A DNA stretch of 64,000 nt from JAOPZW01 sp963788935 (GCA_963788935.1 CAWBIM010000007.1:6259-70258), one strand, 5' to 3'. Shown: positions 1-9,897, numbered from the stretch's first letter. Numbers and translations: made by a program. Notes: a model not told the origin generated them from the sequence alone.

Positions 1-1
1 G

Positions 2-973
2 GTGCGCACGCTGACCGCCAGCCGGCCGCTGGTCGACCTCCGCGGCTGGGCCGCGATCGCCCGTGAGGCGGACCTCACCGGCGCCCTGCTGCTCGCCGCG
101 GCCCTCTCGGGCGTGATCCTGGCGTTCGCGACCGCCGACCCGCGCATCGAGGTGTTCTCCGACCGCGGGCTCTGGTACCTCCTCGGCGCCGCCGTCGCCG
201 CGGTCGCGTTCGCCGTCCACCTGCGCCGCGCCGAGGCGCCGATCATCCCGACCGGCGCCCTCAGCCGCACGCCCGCCTGGGGATCGCTGGCCGTCAGCTT
301 CTTCGTCGGGGCGGCCCTGATCGCGGCGCTGATCGACATCCCGATCTTCGCCCGGACGACCGTCTACGCCGACTCGCAGCTGATGGCCGCCCTGGTGCTG
401 GTCCGGTTCCTCGTGGCCCTGCCCGTCGGAGCCGTCCTCGGCGGCTACCTCACCCACCGCCTGCCCGCCGGCGTCGTCACCGCGATCGGCATGGCGTTCG
501 CGGCGGTCGGCTTCGTCTGGATGAGCACCTGGCACCTCGAGACCCTCGAGCACGCCTCGGCGACGCTCCCGCTGGTCATCTGCGGCTTCGGCTTCGGACT
601 CGCCCTGGCGCCGGTCAACGCCGCGGTGCTCGCCGCGACCGACCACGAGGTGCACGGCCTGGCCACCGCCACCGTGGTGGTCGCCCGCATGGTCGGGATG
701 CTCATCGGCATCTCGGCCCTGACGACCATCGGCCTGCGCCGCTACTACGCCGAGCAGTCCGACATGCCGGTGGTGCAGGAGGTCTGCGGCGGCAAGAGCC
801 GGTGCAAGGAGTTCACGCTCCTGCTCAAGGAGGCCGGCATCGCCCAGGAGCACACCGTGTTCCTCGGCGCGGCCGTGTGTGCCGTGATCGCGGGGGTGCT
901 GGCCCTCGTGCTCTTCCGGACCGCCGCCACGCGGGCCCTGGACACGGGCACCCTCCTGCGCGCCGGCGGCTGA
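2..973 (+). CDS. MFS drug-efflux transporter, C-terminal part (cut by window edge)
   Basis: Membrane exporter of the major facilitator superfamily, most like the DHA2 (EmrB/QacA) proton antiporters. About 323 residues are visible, with roughly eight hydrophobic helices, a glycine-rich stretch (GFGFGLALAPVNAAVL, about residue 198) and the loop GGYLTHRLPAG. DHA2 proteins usually have 450-520 residues, so the N-terminal third lies before the window. The GTG at position 2 is probably an internal valine rather than the true start. It converges with the VOC gene, with 8 bp between stops. The substrate cannot be inferred. Confidence 0.8.
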   Translation: MRTLTASRPLVDLRGWAAIAREADLTGALLLAAALSGVILAFATADPRIEVFSDRGLWYLLGAAVAAVAFAVHLRRAEAPIIPTGALSRTPAWGSLAVSFFVGAALIAALIDIPIFARTTVYADSQLMAALVLVRFLVALPVGAVLGGYLTHRLPAGVVTAIGMAFAAVGFVWMSTWHLETLEHASATLPLVICGFGFGLALAPVNAAVLAATDHEVHGLATATVVVARMVGMLIGISALTTIGLRRYYAEQSDMPVVQEVCGGKSRCKEFTLLLKEAGIAQEHTVFLGAAVCAVIAGVLALVLFRTAATRALDTGTLLRAGG

Positions 974-981
974 GGGTCACG

Positions 982-1377
982 TCAGGTGAGCAGGTTGCTG
1001 ATCTCGACCAGGTTGCCGTCGGGGTCGGTGACGTAGACGGACAGGATCGGTCCCGCGGCACCCGCCCGCTCGCCCGGACCGTCGACAACAGGAACCCCTT
1101 CGAGACGCAGGTGCTCCACCCAGTCGGCAACGGGTCGATCGCTGAGGACGCAGAAGTTGCCGCTGCCCGGCACCGTGGCGCGGGCGATGCTGGGCGCCGT
1201 GGCCGCGTCCTGGAGGCTGATCTTGTGCGAGCCGAAGTGCAGCGACCACTTGCCGGGGCGCTCCTCGCGCGACTCCATGCCCAGCACGCGTTCGTAGAAC
1301 TCTCGTGTCCGCGCGACGTCCCGCACGCACAAGACGATGTGGTCGAGTCCCGAGACCGTGAAAGTGTCGGCGTTCAT
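982..1377 (-). CDS. VOC-family (glyoxalase-fold) protein
   Basis: A 131-residue single-domain vicinal-oxygen-chelate protein. The opening segment GLDHIVLCVRD supplies the usual metal-ligand His, and the closing YVTDPDGNLVEISN carries the metal-ligand Glu. The body shows the paired beta-alpha-beta-beta-beta pattern of the STM3117-like subgroup. Members are metal-dependent isomerases, dioxygenases or resistance proteins, and the sequence does not say which. It is divergent from the carbonic anhydrase gene, with only 44 bp between starts, so the two promoters must overlap. Confidence 0.85.
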   Translation of the reverse strand: MNADTFTVSGLDHIVLCVRDVARTREFYERVLGMESREERPGKWSLHFGSHKISLQDAATAPSIARATVPGSGNFCVLSDRPVADWVEHLRLEGVPVVDGPGERAGAAGPILSVYVTDPDGNLVEISNLLT

Positions 1378-1421
1378 GGGCCAGGCACGTTACGCCCTCT
1401 CGTGGCCATTACGCTCGGGCC

Positions 1422-1928
1422 GTGGCTGCCCCCGACGGAGACTTCGACGACCTGGTCGCCGCCAACGCGGAGTACGCCGACCACTTCGACGAGGGTGACT
1501 TCGACGGCATCGCGCACGCGGGCGTGGCCATCGTGACGTGCATGGACTCCCGCATCGACCCGCTCCGCATGCTCGGCCTGCACCACGGCGACGCCAAGAT
1601 CTTCCGCAACCCCGGTGGCCGGGTCACGCCGCAGGCGCTCGAGGCGCTGGTGCTCGGCGTGCACCTCCTCAACGTCGACCGGATCCTCGTCATCCCCCAC
1701 ACCCGCTGCGCGATGACGGCGTCCACCCAGCAGGAGCTGCGCGAGCGCGTGAGCCGATCCGCCGGGCAGGACGCCGCCTGGCAGCAGTTCAGCGTCGTCG
1801 AGGACCAGATGGCGGCGCTCGACGAGGACGTGGCGAAGATCCACGCCCACCCGCTCATCCCGGAGTCCGTCCGGGTCGGTGGGTTCCTGTACGACGTCGA
1901 CACGGGCCGCATCGAGCGCAAGGTCTAG
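1422..1928 (+). CDS. beta-class carbonic anhydrase
   Basis: Cytoplasmic zinc enzyme interconverting CO2 and bicarbonate, 168 residues. The zinc ligands are visible as Cys40, His93 and Cys96 (motif HTRC), with the Asp42-Arg44 dyad in CMDSR. The segment KIFRNPGGRVTP is also typical of the short actinobacterial type. A GTG start at 1422 is chosen because it gives the normal N-terminus and sits 44 bp from the divergent VOC start. No frameshift is seen, unlike the next gene. Confidence 0.9.
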   Translation: MAAPDGDFDDLVAANAEYADHFDEGDFDGIAHAGVAIVTCMDSRIDPLRMLGLHHGDAKIFRNPGGRVTPQALEALVLGVHLLNVDRILVIPHTRCAMTASTQQELRERVSRSAGQDAAWQQFSVVEDQMAALDEDVAKIHAHPLIPESVRVGGFLYDVDTGRIERKV

Positions 1929-1960
1929 CGCTCGACGTCCTCCGGCATGACACTGGCGAC

Positions 1961-2810
1961 ATGCGCCTGCTCGAGCGGGAGCTGCAGCTCGGGGCGCTCC
2001 GCGACTATGCCGCCGACGCGCGGCGGGACGACGGTCGGCTCGTCCTCGTGTCCGGCGAGGCGGGCATCGGCAAGTCCAGCCTCGTCGAGGCCTTCGTCGA
2101 CGGTCTCACCGACGCACGCGCTCGCGTGGACGTCCTGCGACGGGGCGTTCACGCCGTCGGCCCTCGGCCCGCTGCAGGACGTGGCCGACCAGTGGGGTGG
2201 CGCGGTCCGGGTCGCCTGCGCCGAGGGGGTGCCGCGCGAGGCCCGGTTCGCCGCCCTGCTGTCGATGCTGCGCGAGCACGGTGACGACGGGGGCCTGTCC
2301 GTGCTGGTCGTGGAGGACCTGCACTTCGCCGACGAGGCGACCCTGGACCTGGTCCGCCACGTCGCGCGCCGCCTGCGCGGGGTCCGCGCCATGGTCGTCG
2401 CCACCTATCGCGACGACGGCCTGGCCGAGAACCGCGCCCTGCGCGAGACCCTGGGCGACGCCTCGACGATGCGCTCCACGCGGCGGATCGCCCTCCCCCG
2501 CTCTCGCCCGCGGCCGTCACCGAGCTGAGCGACGGCGTCGGGCCACGAGCCGGCGCCGTGCACGCGCTCACCGGCGGCAACCCGTTCTTCGTCAGCGAGG
2601 TGCTGCGCGCCGAGGCGAGGAACTGCCGGCGTCCGCCCGCGACGCGGTGCTCGCCCGGGCCGCCCGGCTGTCGCCCGCCGGACGCGAGGTGCTCGACGCG
2701 GCCGCCCTGGTCGGCGAGCGGGTCGAGCCCGACCTGCTCCGACGCCGTCACCGGGGCGGCCATCCGCGGCGCTCGACGAACCGGTCGCCGCCGGCCTGCT
2801 CGTCGCCGAC
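1961..2810 (+). pseudogene. LuxR-family regulator ATPase domain, frameshifted and 3'-truncated
   Basis: The N-terminal AAA/STAND ATPase part of a large LuxR-type regulator. It starts MRLLERELQL with Walker A GEAGIGKSS, then must change frame near 2145 to read ALGPLQDVADQWGG and Walker B VLVVEDLHFADEATLD. It changes again near 2510 (HALTGGNPFFVSEVL), 2625 (SARDAVLARAARLSPAGREV) and 2750 (ALDEPVAAGLLVAD). Full family members have about 900 residues with TPR-like repeats and a C-terminal HTH, none of which are present. At about 2810 the frame runs directly into a dehydrogenase gene. It is either a dead gene or an assembly chimera with indel errors. Confidence 0.7.
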
Positions 2811-3749
2811 GTCGAGCGCCTGCAGGTCGGCGACTGGGTCTGCCTGCCCTTCAACATCGCGTGCGGCAAGTGCGTGAACTGCAACCGCGGGCTGACGAAC
2901 TACTGCATCGAGGCCCAGCCGATGGAGAACATGGCGGGCGCCGCGTACGGCTTCGCGGACATGGGGCCGTACCAGGGCGGCCAGGCCGAGTACCTGCGGG
3001 TCCCGTGGGCCGACTTCAACGCGCTGCGCCTCCCCGAGGACGCCGAGGAGAAGCAGGCGGACTACGTCATGGTCGCCGACATCTTCCCGACCGGCTGGCA
3101 CGCGACGGAGATGGCGGGCGTCCAGGCGGGCGAGACCGTGGTGATCTACGGCGGTGGCCCGGTCGGGCTGATGGCCGCCTACTCCGCGACCATCAAGGGC
3201 GCCTGCAAGGTCATGGTCGTCGACCGCCACCCCGACCGACTCCGGCTGGCCGAGGAGATCGGCGCGCTGCCGATCGACGACTCCAAGGAGAACCCCGTCG
3301 AGCGCGTACTGGCGGAGACCAACGGCCTCGGCGCGCACCGCGGCTGCGAGTGCGTCGGCTACCAGGCGCACGACCCGCAGGGCCACGAGATTCCCAACGA
3401 CACGCTGAACAAGCTCGTCAGCTCGGTCCGCTTCACCGGCGGCATCGGCGTCGTGGGGGTGTTCGTCCCCGAAGACCCCGGCTCCCCGGACGAGTTCGAG
3501 AAGGAGGGCAAGGTCGTCTTCGACTTCGGCAACTTCTGGTTCCGGGGGCAGAAGATGGGCACCGGCCAGTGCCCGGTGAAGCGGTACAACCGGCACCTGC
3601 GCAACCTGATCCACGCAGGCAAGGCGCAGCCCTCGTTCATCGTCTCCCACCACCTCCACCTCGACCAAGCGCCCGAGGGATACGACCACTTCGACCGCCG
3701 CGACGACGGCTGGACGAAGGTCCTGCTGCATCCCAACGGCACGTCGTGA
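2811..3749 (+). pseudogene. Zinc-dependent formaldehyde/alcohol dehydrogenase, N-terminus missing
   Basis: Medium-chain dehydrogenase most like glutathione-independent formaldehyde dehydrogenases. Visible are the structural-zinc cysteine loop (CGKCVNCNRGLTNYC), the Rossmann motif VIYGGGPVGLMAA, the long insertion typical of this subgroup (VFVPEDPGSPDEFEKEGK) and the C-terminus to a natural stop. The first ~90 residues, which carry the catalytic-zinc Cys and His, are absent. The sequence begins at VERLQVGDWV, joined in frame to the ATPase fragment upstream. The remaining ~310 codons are open and well conserved, suggesting a recent join or an assembly artefact. Catalysis is unlikely in this form. 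Confidence 0.75.
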
Positions 3750-3883
3750 GCGGATCCGCCCCGGGCGCGATCGAGCTCAGGCCGCGGGCGCCAACTCGAA
3801 CTCGGCTGTGAGGTCCTGATCGACCGCGCCCGCGGCGCCGCATCCGGTCGCCGCGATCCTGCTCGGACGCGGTGACCGACGCC

Positions 3884-3957
3884 GGCGAGGCCAGGATTTG
3901 AACCTGCGGCGGGTGGGCAGGCCTCGGTGTCAGGCCGGACCGCCACTCCACCGCGCC
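3884..3957 (-). other. Degenerate tRNA-like sequence
   Basis: On the minus strand a 74-nt segment has complementary ends (GGCGCGG / CCTCGCC, 6 of 7 pairs), a T-arm identical in its 5' half to the tRNA-Pro T-arm at 23.6 kb, and a perfect 5-bp stem GGCCT/AGGCC around a 7-nt loop. There is no proper D-arm and U33 is absent from that loop, so a functional tRNA is unlikely. It is more likely a tRNA remnant left by integration or deletion. Confidence 0.35.
3892..3911. repeat. Partial copy of the tRNA-Pro 3' end (20 bp)
   Basis: Twenty bases are identical to 10229-10248, and the first 17 of them to the T-arm of the intact tRNA-Pro (23566-23582). It lies inside the tRNA-like segment. Read with 3964-3977 and 10219-10245, it may be an old attachment-site scar. 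Confidence 0.45.
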
Positions 3958-3963
3958 GGTCGT

Positions 3964-3977
3964 ATCGGGGAGACAGG
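3964..3977. repeat. Partial copy of the tRNA-Pro acceptor end (14 bp)
   Basis: Fourteen bases match the acceptor and start of the T-stem of tRNA-Pro (23556-23569). Downstream the match continues only as stem-like sequence with the T-loop replaced. It is a candidate degenerate attachment site. The rest of the 440-bp gap (3750-4191) shows no convincing gene. Confidence 0.35.
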
Positions 3978-4191
3978 TTCGATCGCCTGCACCTCCGCTC
4001 CACTGGTTCGGATCTGATTCGGTTTCGGCCGCCGACCAGGAGGTCACGTGGTTCGGATGGCGCAGAGACCTGGCCACTGTCGCCCCTCCCGGCACGGGAG
4101 AGCGCGGGCGGGCAGCTCGGGCACCTCGGCTTGTTGATGACGTCGAGGTCGCGACGGCGTAGAGCCACGGTCGGGAGGGCAGCTACACGCC

Positions 4192-6718
4192 ATGAGCACG
4201 AACGGCGCCAACCCGCACGCTCCGGACCACTGTGTCCGCGTCCGGGGCGCCCGCGAGAACAACCTGCGGGACGTCGACGTGGCCATCCCGCGCAACGCGC
4301 TCGCGGTGTTCACGGGCGTGTCGGGGTCGGGCAAGTCCTCGCTGGCCTTCGGAACGATCTACGCGGAGGCCCAGCGGCGGTACTTCGAGTCGGTCGCGCC
4401 GTACGCGCGGCGCCTGCTGCAGCAGACCGGTGCGCCGAAGGTCGACGACATCGAGGGGCTTCCGCCTGCCGTTGCGCTGCAACAGCGCCGCGGCGGGACG
4501 AGCTCGCGTTCCTCGGTCGGCACGGTCACGACGCTTTCCAACCTCCTGCGCATGCTGTTCTCGCGCGCCGGCCGCTACCCGCGTGGGGCGACCGAGGTCA
4601 TGGACTCGGACTGGTTCTCGCCGAACACGCCGGTCGGCGCGTGCCCGGAGTGTCACGGGCTGGGGAAGATCCACCGGGTCACCGAGCAGACGCTCGTGCC
4701 CGACCCATCGCTCAGCATCCGCGAGCGTGCGGTGGCCGCTTGGCCGGGCGCGTGGCAGGGCCAGAACCTGCGCGACATCCTCGTCGTGCTCGGATTCGAC
4801 ATCGACAAGCCGTGGCGCCGTCTGTCGAAGCGCGACCGCGAGTGGATCCTCTTCACTGACGAGCAGCCCACGGTGTTCATCGACCCCGATGAGCACCCGA
4901 CCGACGCCGACTACACGTACAACGGCACGTTCTCGAGCGCCGAGCGCTACGTGATGCACACGCTCGCCAATTCGCAGAGCGCCGCCATGCGTCAGCGCGC
5001 GCTGCGGTTCGTCGAGACCCTCCCCTGCCCGGTCTGCGGCGGGACCGGCCTGCGGCCCGAGGCGCTGGCGGTGACGTTCGCGGGGCGCACGATCGCCGAG
5101 CTGGTCCGGCTGCCGCTGACCGAGCTCGCGGAGGTGCTGCGGCCGACCGCCGAGCTGAAGGACCCCGGCGCCGCGTACCTGTCGCCGGATTCGGGTGAGG
5201 CCACCGAGGTGGCGGTGATGATCGCCGCCGACCTGTGCGCGCGGATCGCGGTGCTCGCCGACCTGGGGCTCGGCTACCTGAGCCTCGACCGGACGACGAC
5301 CACCCTGTCGCCGGGTGAGCTGCAGCGCCTGCGCCTCGCGACCCAGCTGCGCTCGGGGCTGTTCGGCGTCGTCTACGTGCTCGACGAGCCGTCGGCCGGT
5401 CTGCACCCAGCCGACGCCGAGCCGCTCATGACGGTGCTCGACCAGCTCAAGGCCGCGGGCAACTCGCTCTTCGTCGTCGAGCACGACATGGACGTCGTCC
5501 GGCGCGCGGATTGGATCGTCGACGTCGGTCCAGGGGCGGGGGAGCACGGCGGTCGCGTGCTCTACAGCGGACCGGTCGACGGCCTCGAGGACGTCGAGGA
5601 ATCGGTCACCGCGCGGTACCTGTTCGGGCCGGGTATCGCGCTCGACCGCAAGCGGCGCGAGCCATCGTCGTGGCTGTGTCTGCGCCACGTGACGCGGCAC
5701 AACCTCGACGACGTCGAAGCCGAGTTCCCCCTCGGCGTCCTGACGGCGGTGACGGGCGTGTCCGGGTCGGGCAAGTCGACGCTCGTCACTCAGGTGCTCG
5801 CGGGCGTCGTTGGAGACTGGCTCGGCCACGAGCCGGGCGCCGACGACGATGCGGACCTCGAGATCGAGGACCGTGCGCAAGGGGCCGCCGCCGGCGTGCA
5901 CGCGCTCGGCCTCGAGGCGTTCGACCGGCTGGTCAGCGTCGACCAGAAGCCGATCGGCCGCACCCCGCGGTCCAACCTCGCCACCTACACGGGGATGTTC
6001 GACGCGGTGCGCAAGATGTTCGCCTCGACCGACGAGGCGCAGCGCCGCGGCTACGCGCCCGGGCGGTTCTCGTTCAACGTCCCCGGCGGCCGCTGCGAGA
6101 CGTGCAGCGGCGAGGGGTTCGTCGCGGTCGAGCTGCTGTTCCTGCCCGGCACGTACGCGCCGTGCCCGACGTGCCACGGCGCGCGATACAAGCCCGAGAC
6201 GCTCGAGATCCGCGTGCGTGGCAAGTCGATCGCCGATGTGCTCGGCATGACCGTCGATGAGGCGGCTGGGTTCCTCGCGGACGTCCCGGCGGCGATGCGC
6301 AGCCTCGAGACGCTGCGCGAGGTCGGGCTGGGCTACCTGCGGCTCGGCCAGCCGGCAACCGAGCTGTCCGGCGGCGAGGCGCAGCGCATCAAGCTCGCGA
6401 CCGAGCTGCAGCGCGGCCGTCGCGGTCACGCGCTCTACCTCCTCGACGAGCCGACGACCGGGCTTCACCCGAGCGACGTCGAGCTGCTGCTGCGCCAGCT
6501 GCACCGGCTCGTCGACGCGGGGAACACGGTCGTGGTGGTCGAGCACCACCTCGACGTCATCGCCAGCGCCGACTGGATCATCGACCTCGGCCCCGGCGCC
6601 GGGGACGAGGGTGGGAAGATCGTCGCGACTGGTCCGCCCGAGGAGGTCGCGCGGGTCCGAGCGCAGCCGGACGGCGCCGTACCTGGCCGAGCGCCTGCCG
6701 ACATCCTCCGCGCGTTGA
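4192..6718 (+). CDS. UvrA-like ABC excision/resistance protein (short UvrA2 type)
   Basis: Cytoplasmic twin-ABC ATPase of the UvrA family, about 840 residues. It has two Walker A motifs (GVSGSGKSSL near 43, GVSGSGKSTL near 520), two signature sequences (LSPGELQRLRLA, LSGGEAQRIKLA) and paired CxxC zinc modules (CPECHGLG, CPVCGGTG, CETCSGEG, CPTCHG). It is shorter than housekeeping UvrA (~950 residues) and resembles UvrA2/DrrC-type paralogues implicated in DNA-intercalator tolerance. ATG 4192 follows a GGAGGG site. Near 6655 one base shift separates the body from the expected tail TAPYLAERL, which ends at 6718. Without correction the frame runs on to 6954 with unrelated sequence. Confidence 0.85.
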
Positions 6719-6772
6719 GCCACCAGACCGGGTCGTTCGACGACATTCCGCCCGTCGGCGCGTCGGACAACT

Positions 6773-7408
6773 TCACGGCTCGGGCACGACCGCCGACTCG
6801 CTCAGGCGCGCAGGCGCGACGGCCTCCTGCCGCGTCTCGACGGCTTCGACGGTGGCAAGGCCGCCGAGGATGCCGAGCACAAGCGCCCAGAGCGCGAGCC
6901 CTGGCAGCGACGAGCCCACCGCTACCGCGACGGCGACGAGCACCGCGGCGATGAAGCGCCGCTCCCACGGGACTCTCAACACGCGGACCTTCAGCACCAC
7001 GCTGCCGAGCAGGTACAGGACGGGCCCGACGGCGAGGGCGACCAACTCCGCGCCGCCCAGGCGACGGCTCGGATGCGCGATGACCAGCTCGTTGCCGACC
7101 GCCGCGACGATGATTCCGGCGACGAGCAGGACGTACAGGTAGCTCAGGTCCCGGCCGAGGCGCCCGCGCTCATCGGCCGCCGCTCGCAGGCGCTCGAACG
7201 TTCGCCCGGCATGCGTGTCGAAGTACAACCACCACAACGCCGCGGTCATGAGCATCGCCACCAGGACCGCGGTGAGCCGCAGGAGCGTCGGGGACAGGCG
7301 CGAGGCGGTCGCGCCCGCCTCCACGATCGACTCGCCGAAGGTCACCGGACTGGCCGTCGCGCAAGATCCGGAATCTGCCGGATTGGCGGCGGCGGCCCGT
7401 CCTTCCAT
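6773..7408 (-). pseudogene. LtrA-like membrane protein, C-terminal half only
   Basis: The conserved part begins near 7345 with VTFGESIVEAG and continues WWLYFDTHAGR, SYLYVLLVAGIIVAAVGNE and three more hydrophobic helices. This is the C-terminal half of low-temperature-requirement protein A. Whole LtrA proteins have about 380-400 residues and begin with four further helices, which are missing. The sequence upstream of 7345 is unrelated and borders a LysR fragment on the other strand. The role of LtrA is poorly known. This copy is probably non-functional. Confidence 0.6.
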
Positions 7409-7418
7409 AGTCCCTGGG

Positions 7419-8069
7419 GTGGAGCTCCGGATCGGCTGTGCGCCAGACGTGCCTCTGCAGCGGCTGCAAGCCTTCATCGGCCTGCTCGCCGAGCGGAATC
7501 TCGACCTCGAAGAGCAGGTCAGAGCACCTGCCGACGGCGCTGCAACTGCAGCAGCTGCGCGTCGGCGACCTCGATGTCGGCCTGCTCCACGACGCCGGGC
7601 CGAGCCCGGGGATCGAGGCCGAGCGGCTGTACCGCGGAGAGGTGCTGGCGGCCGTCGTCTCAGTCGGACATCGCGTCGCCGCCGCTGAGTGGGCTCGGCT
7701 CGTGGATCTGGCCGGCGAGGTCCTTCTCGTCGTGCCGCGCACAGCCGAGCCGAGCGTCAACGAACGCGTCGCCGCGCTGGCCACGACGAACGGCCGCCTA
7801 TTCCGCGAGGTTCGCGAGGCCCCCGGAGCCGATCTCCGTGATCTGCTGTTCGCGGTCGCCAGTGGGCACGGCGTGACCGTGCTTCCCGGCTCGACGACGC
7901 GCGTCGTGGGTGACCTCGGCGAGGCGCTGGTCGCTCGCTCGCTCGCCCCTTCGTCTGGATGCCGGACACGTGCCTCGCCTGGTCCGCGGAGGCCCGACGC
8001 GGGCTCAGCGGCGTGTACGGCGCCGCGCAGCAGGTCGCGCGCGAGCTGTATCGCGCGAGCTGTGCCTAG
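7419..8069 (+). pseudogene. LysR-type regulator, effector-binding domain remnant
   Basis: Encodes most of a LysR substrate-binding domain: VELRIGCAPDVPLQRLQAF, then after a shift near 7515 LRVGDLDVGLLHDAGPSPGIE and ASGHGVTVLPGST, and after another shift near 7945 PDTCLAWSAEARRGLSGVY to a stop at 8069. The N-terminal winged helix (about 90 residues) is absent, so it cannot bind DNA as a LysR protein would. Its 3' end overlaps the convergent LuxR gene by 4 bp. Confidence 0.65.
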
Positions 8070-8872
8070 GCGATGAGCCCGTACCGCAGCGCGGTGGCGA
8101 CGGCGGCGGCCTTGTCACTGACGCCGAGCTTGAGATAGACGTTCTCGAGATGCGTCCTCACCGTCCCAGCGCTGACTACGAGTTGCTCGGCGATCTCGCC
8201 CGAGGTGAGGCCATGCGAGGCGAGCACGAGCACGTCCGTCTCGCGCGGCGTGATCGCGGGGGCCTCGGGGGACACGCCCCCGCCGCGTAGCCGGCGCGCA
8301 TGGACGCGCGCTCGCGCTGCAGCGTCGGACGACCGGCGAGCGCGCGCGCGTTCAGCCGCCTCCCGCGTGCGGCGGCCCGCCGAACGATCGCGCTCGGCGC
8401 GCTGCTCGGCCTGCGCAGCCGAGCGCTCGAGCCGCTCGGCCGTGCGTTCGTATGCCGCGGCGGCGGCGGGCAGCCCGCGCGCGGGCGTGGCGATGCCCAA
8501 CACCGCCGCAATCAGGCCATCGTCGCCGTGAACCGGCACGGCGTCGACGGAGTAGGCGTGGCCGTAGCTGACGAAAGTGAAACGCCCGCGCTCGCCCGCC
8601 AGCGCGGCCCGGTAGTGGACCACCGCGGGACGCCGCACGGGATCGGGCATCTCGGAGATGTCGGGAAGCTGGCGTCCGACGAATAGACCGTCGGCGAACC
8701 ACGGGAGGCGCAGGATCGACTCCCCCGCCGCGGCCTGGACGACAAGCTCGCCGTCCATGAGGAACAACGTCGGCTCCGGCAGTCCGCGTCTGCCGCGACG
8801 CTGCGCCGCGCGAGCGGCCAGGAAGCCGAAGGCGTCGTCCTCGCTCACCGAGATGTTCGCGTCAAGGACCAT
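8066..8872 (-). CDS. LuxR-family transcriptional regulator with N-terminal sensor-like domain
   Basis: A 268-residue intact regulator. Residues ~30-135 look like a PAS/GAF-type input domain (TLFLMDGELVVQAAAGE... AYSVDAVPVHGDDGLIAAVLGIA). Residues ~140-190 form an Ala/Arg/Glu-rich coiled coil. Residues ~205-268 are a classic GerE/LuxR HTH (TPRETDVLVLASHGLTSGEIAEQL). No response-regulator receiver domain is present, so it probably senses a ligand or partner directly. It stands alone between a LysR remnant and a quinone reductase. Confidence 0.8.
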   Translation of the reverse strand: MVLDANISVSEDDAFGFLAARAAQRRGRRGLPEPTLFLMDGELVVQAAAGESILRLPWFADGLFVGRQLPDISEMPDPVRRPAVVHYRAALAGERGRFTFVSYGHAYSVDAVPVHGDDGLIAAVLGIATPARGLPAAAAAYERTAERLERSAAQAEQRAERDRSAGRRTREAAERARARRSSDAAARARVHARRLRGGGVSPEAPAITPRETDVLVLASHGLTSGEIAEQLVVSAGTVRTHLENVYLKLGVSDKAAAVATALRYGLIA

Positions 8873-8946
8873 TCGGGAGATCGTGATCAGGCTAGTCCAT
8901 CGTCCACTTGCGCCCGAGGCCCGTCGCCGCCTGAGCCGCGCACGCG

Positions 8947-9897
8947 TCAGGCCACCTGCAGGACGACCTTGCCCCAGCCGTGGCCGGAGTCGAGCCGGCG
9001 GTGCGCTTCGGCGACCTGATCGAGCGGCAGCACCCGCTCGATCAGCACGCGGGCCTGCCCGCGCTCGAAGAGCGGCGCCAACTCGAGCAGCCGCCGCCGC
9101 TCGCGCGTGAGGAAGATCCCGTGGATCGTCTGGTTATGCAGGTAGGCGTGCGAGAAGTCCCCATTCGGGGCGAGGATCGAAGCCAGCCGGCCGAAGTCGC
9201 GCGTCGCCGACTGGCTGCGCCCGAGGTTGTCGCCGCCAACGGTGTCGAAGACGGCGTCGACGCCCGCCCCGCCCGTCGCCTCCAATGCGGCCGCGTTGAC
9301 GTCGTCGCTCTGGTAGTTCAGCGGCACGTCGACGCCGAGCTCGCGCAGGCGCTCCTGATTGGCGGGACCGGCCGTCGCCAGGACGAACCCGCCCGACGCC
9401 TTCGCGAACTGCACCGCGAAGGAGCCGACGCCGCCCGCGCCGCCGTGGATCAGCACCGTCTCGCCCACCCGAACGGCGAGCCGCCGTACGATGGCCTCCC
9501 AGGCAGTCCCTCCGGCGAGCGGGATCCCGGCGGCCTCGACGTGGCTCAGCGCGGCCGGCTTCGGCGCGACGATCGCGGCCGGCACCGGCTCGTACTCGGC
9601 GTAGGACCCGTGCCGGTTGCCGAAGACCTCCGGCGTGTAGAAGACCTCCTGGCCGGGTTGGAGGTCGTGCACGCAGGAACCGACCCGCTCGATCACCCCC
9701 GACGCGTCGTACCCGATCACTGCCGGGAGCTCAATGCCGGCCCAGTGCCCGGCGGCACGCACCTTCGCGTCCACCGGGTTCGTGCCCGCGGCGATCACCT
9801 TCACAAGCACCTCGTCCAGGCCCGGCTCGGGCGTGTCCACGTCGCGGAGGGAGAGCACCTCGGGGCCGCCGAAGCGGTCGATGACCACCGCGCGCAT
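8947..9897 (-). CDS. Zinc-free NADPH:quinone reductase-like oxidoreductase
   Basis: Medium-chain dehydrogenase of the quinone-oxidoreductase (QOR/zeta-crystallin) branch, 316 residues from the chosen ATG at 9897 (MRAVVIDRFGGPEVL). An upstream ATG at 9933 is in frame but adds an atypical leader. The cofactor-binding motif is GGAGGVGSFAVQFAKA near residue 145. The zinc cysteines of alcohol dehydrogenases are absent, as expected for QORs. It probably reduces quinones or enones with NADPH. No partner genes are adjacent. Confidence 0.85.
   Translation of the reverse strand: MRAVVIDRFGGPEVLSLRDVDTPEPGLDEVLVKVIAAGTNPVDAKVRAAGHWAGIELPAVIGYDASGVIERVGSCVHDLQPGQEVFYTPEVFGNRHGSYAEYEPVPAAIVAPKPAALSHVEAAGIPLAGGTAWEAIVRRLAVRVGETVLIHGGAGGVGSFAVQFAKASGGFVLATAGPANQERLRELGVDVPLNYQSDDVNAAALEATGGAGVDAVFDTVGGDNLGRSQSATRDFGRLASILAPNGDFSHAYLHNQTIHGIFLTRERRRLLELAPLFERGQARVLIERVLPLDQVAEAHRRLDSGHGWGKVVLQVA

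Noticed and set aside
3884..3957. Functional tRNA (Val-like anticodon)
   Set aside because: No D-arm and no U33 in the best-paired anticodon loop; treated as a degenerate remnant.
4183..6723. An 846-codon open frame on the minus strand
   Set aside because: Exact antisense of the UvrA-like gene, whose motifs are unmistakable on the plus strand.
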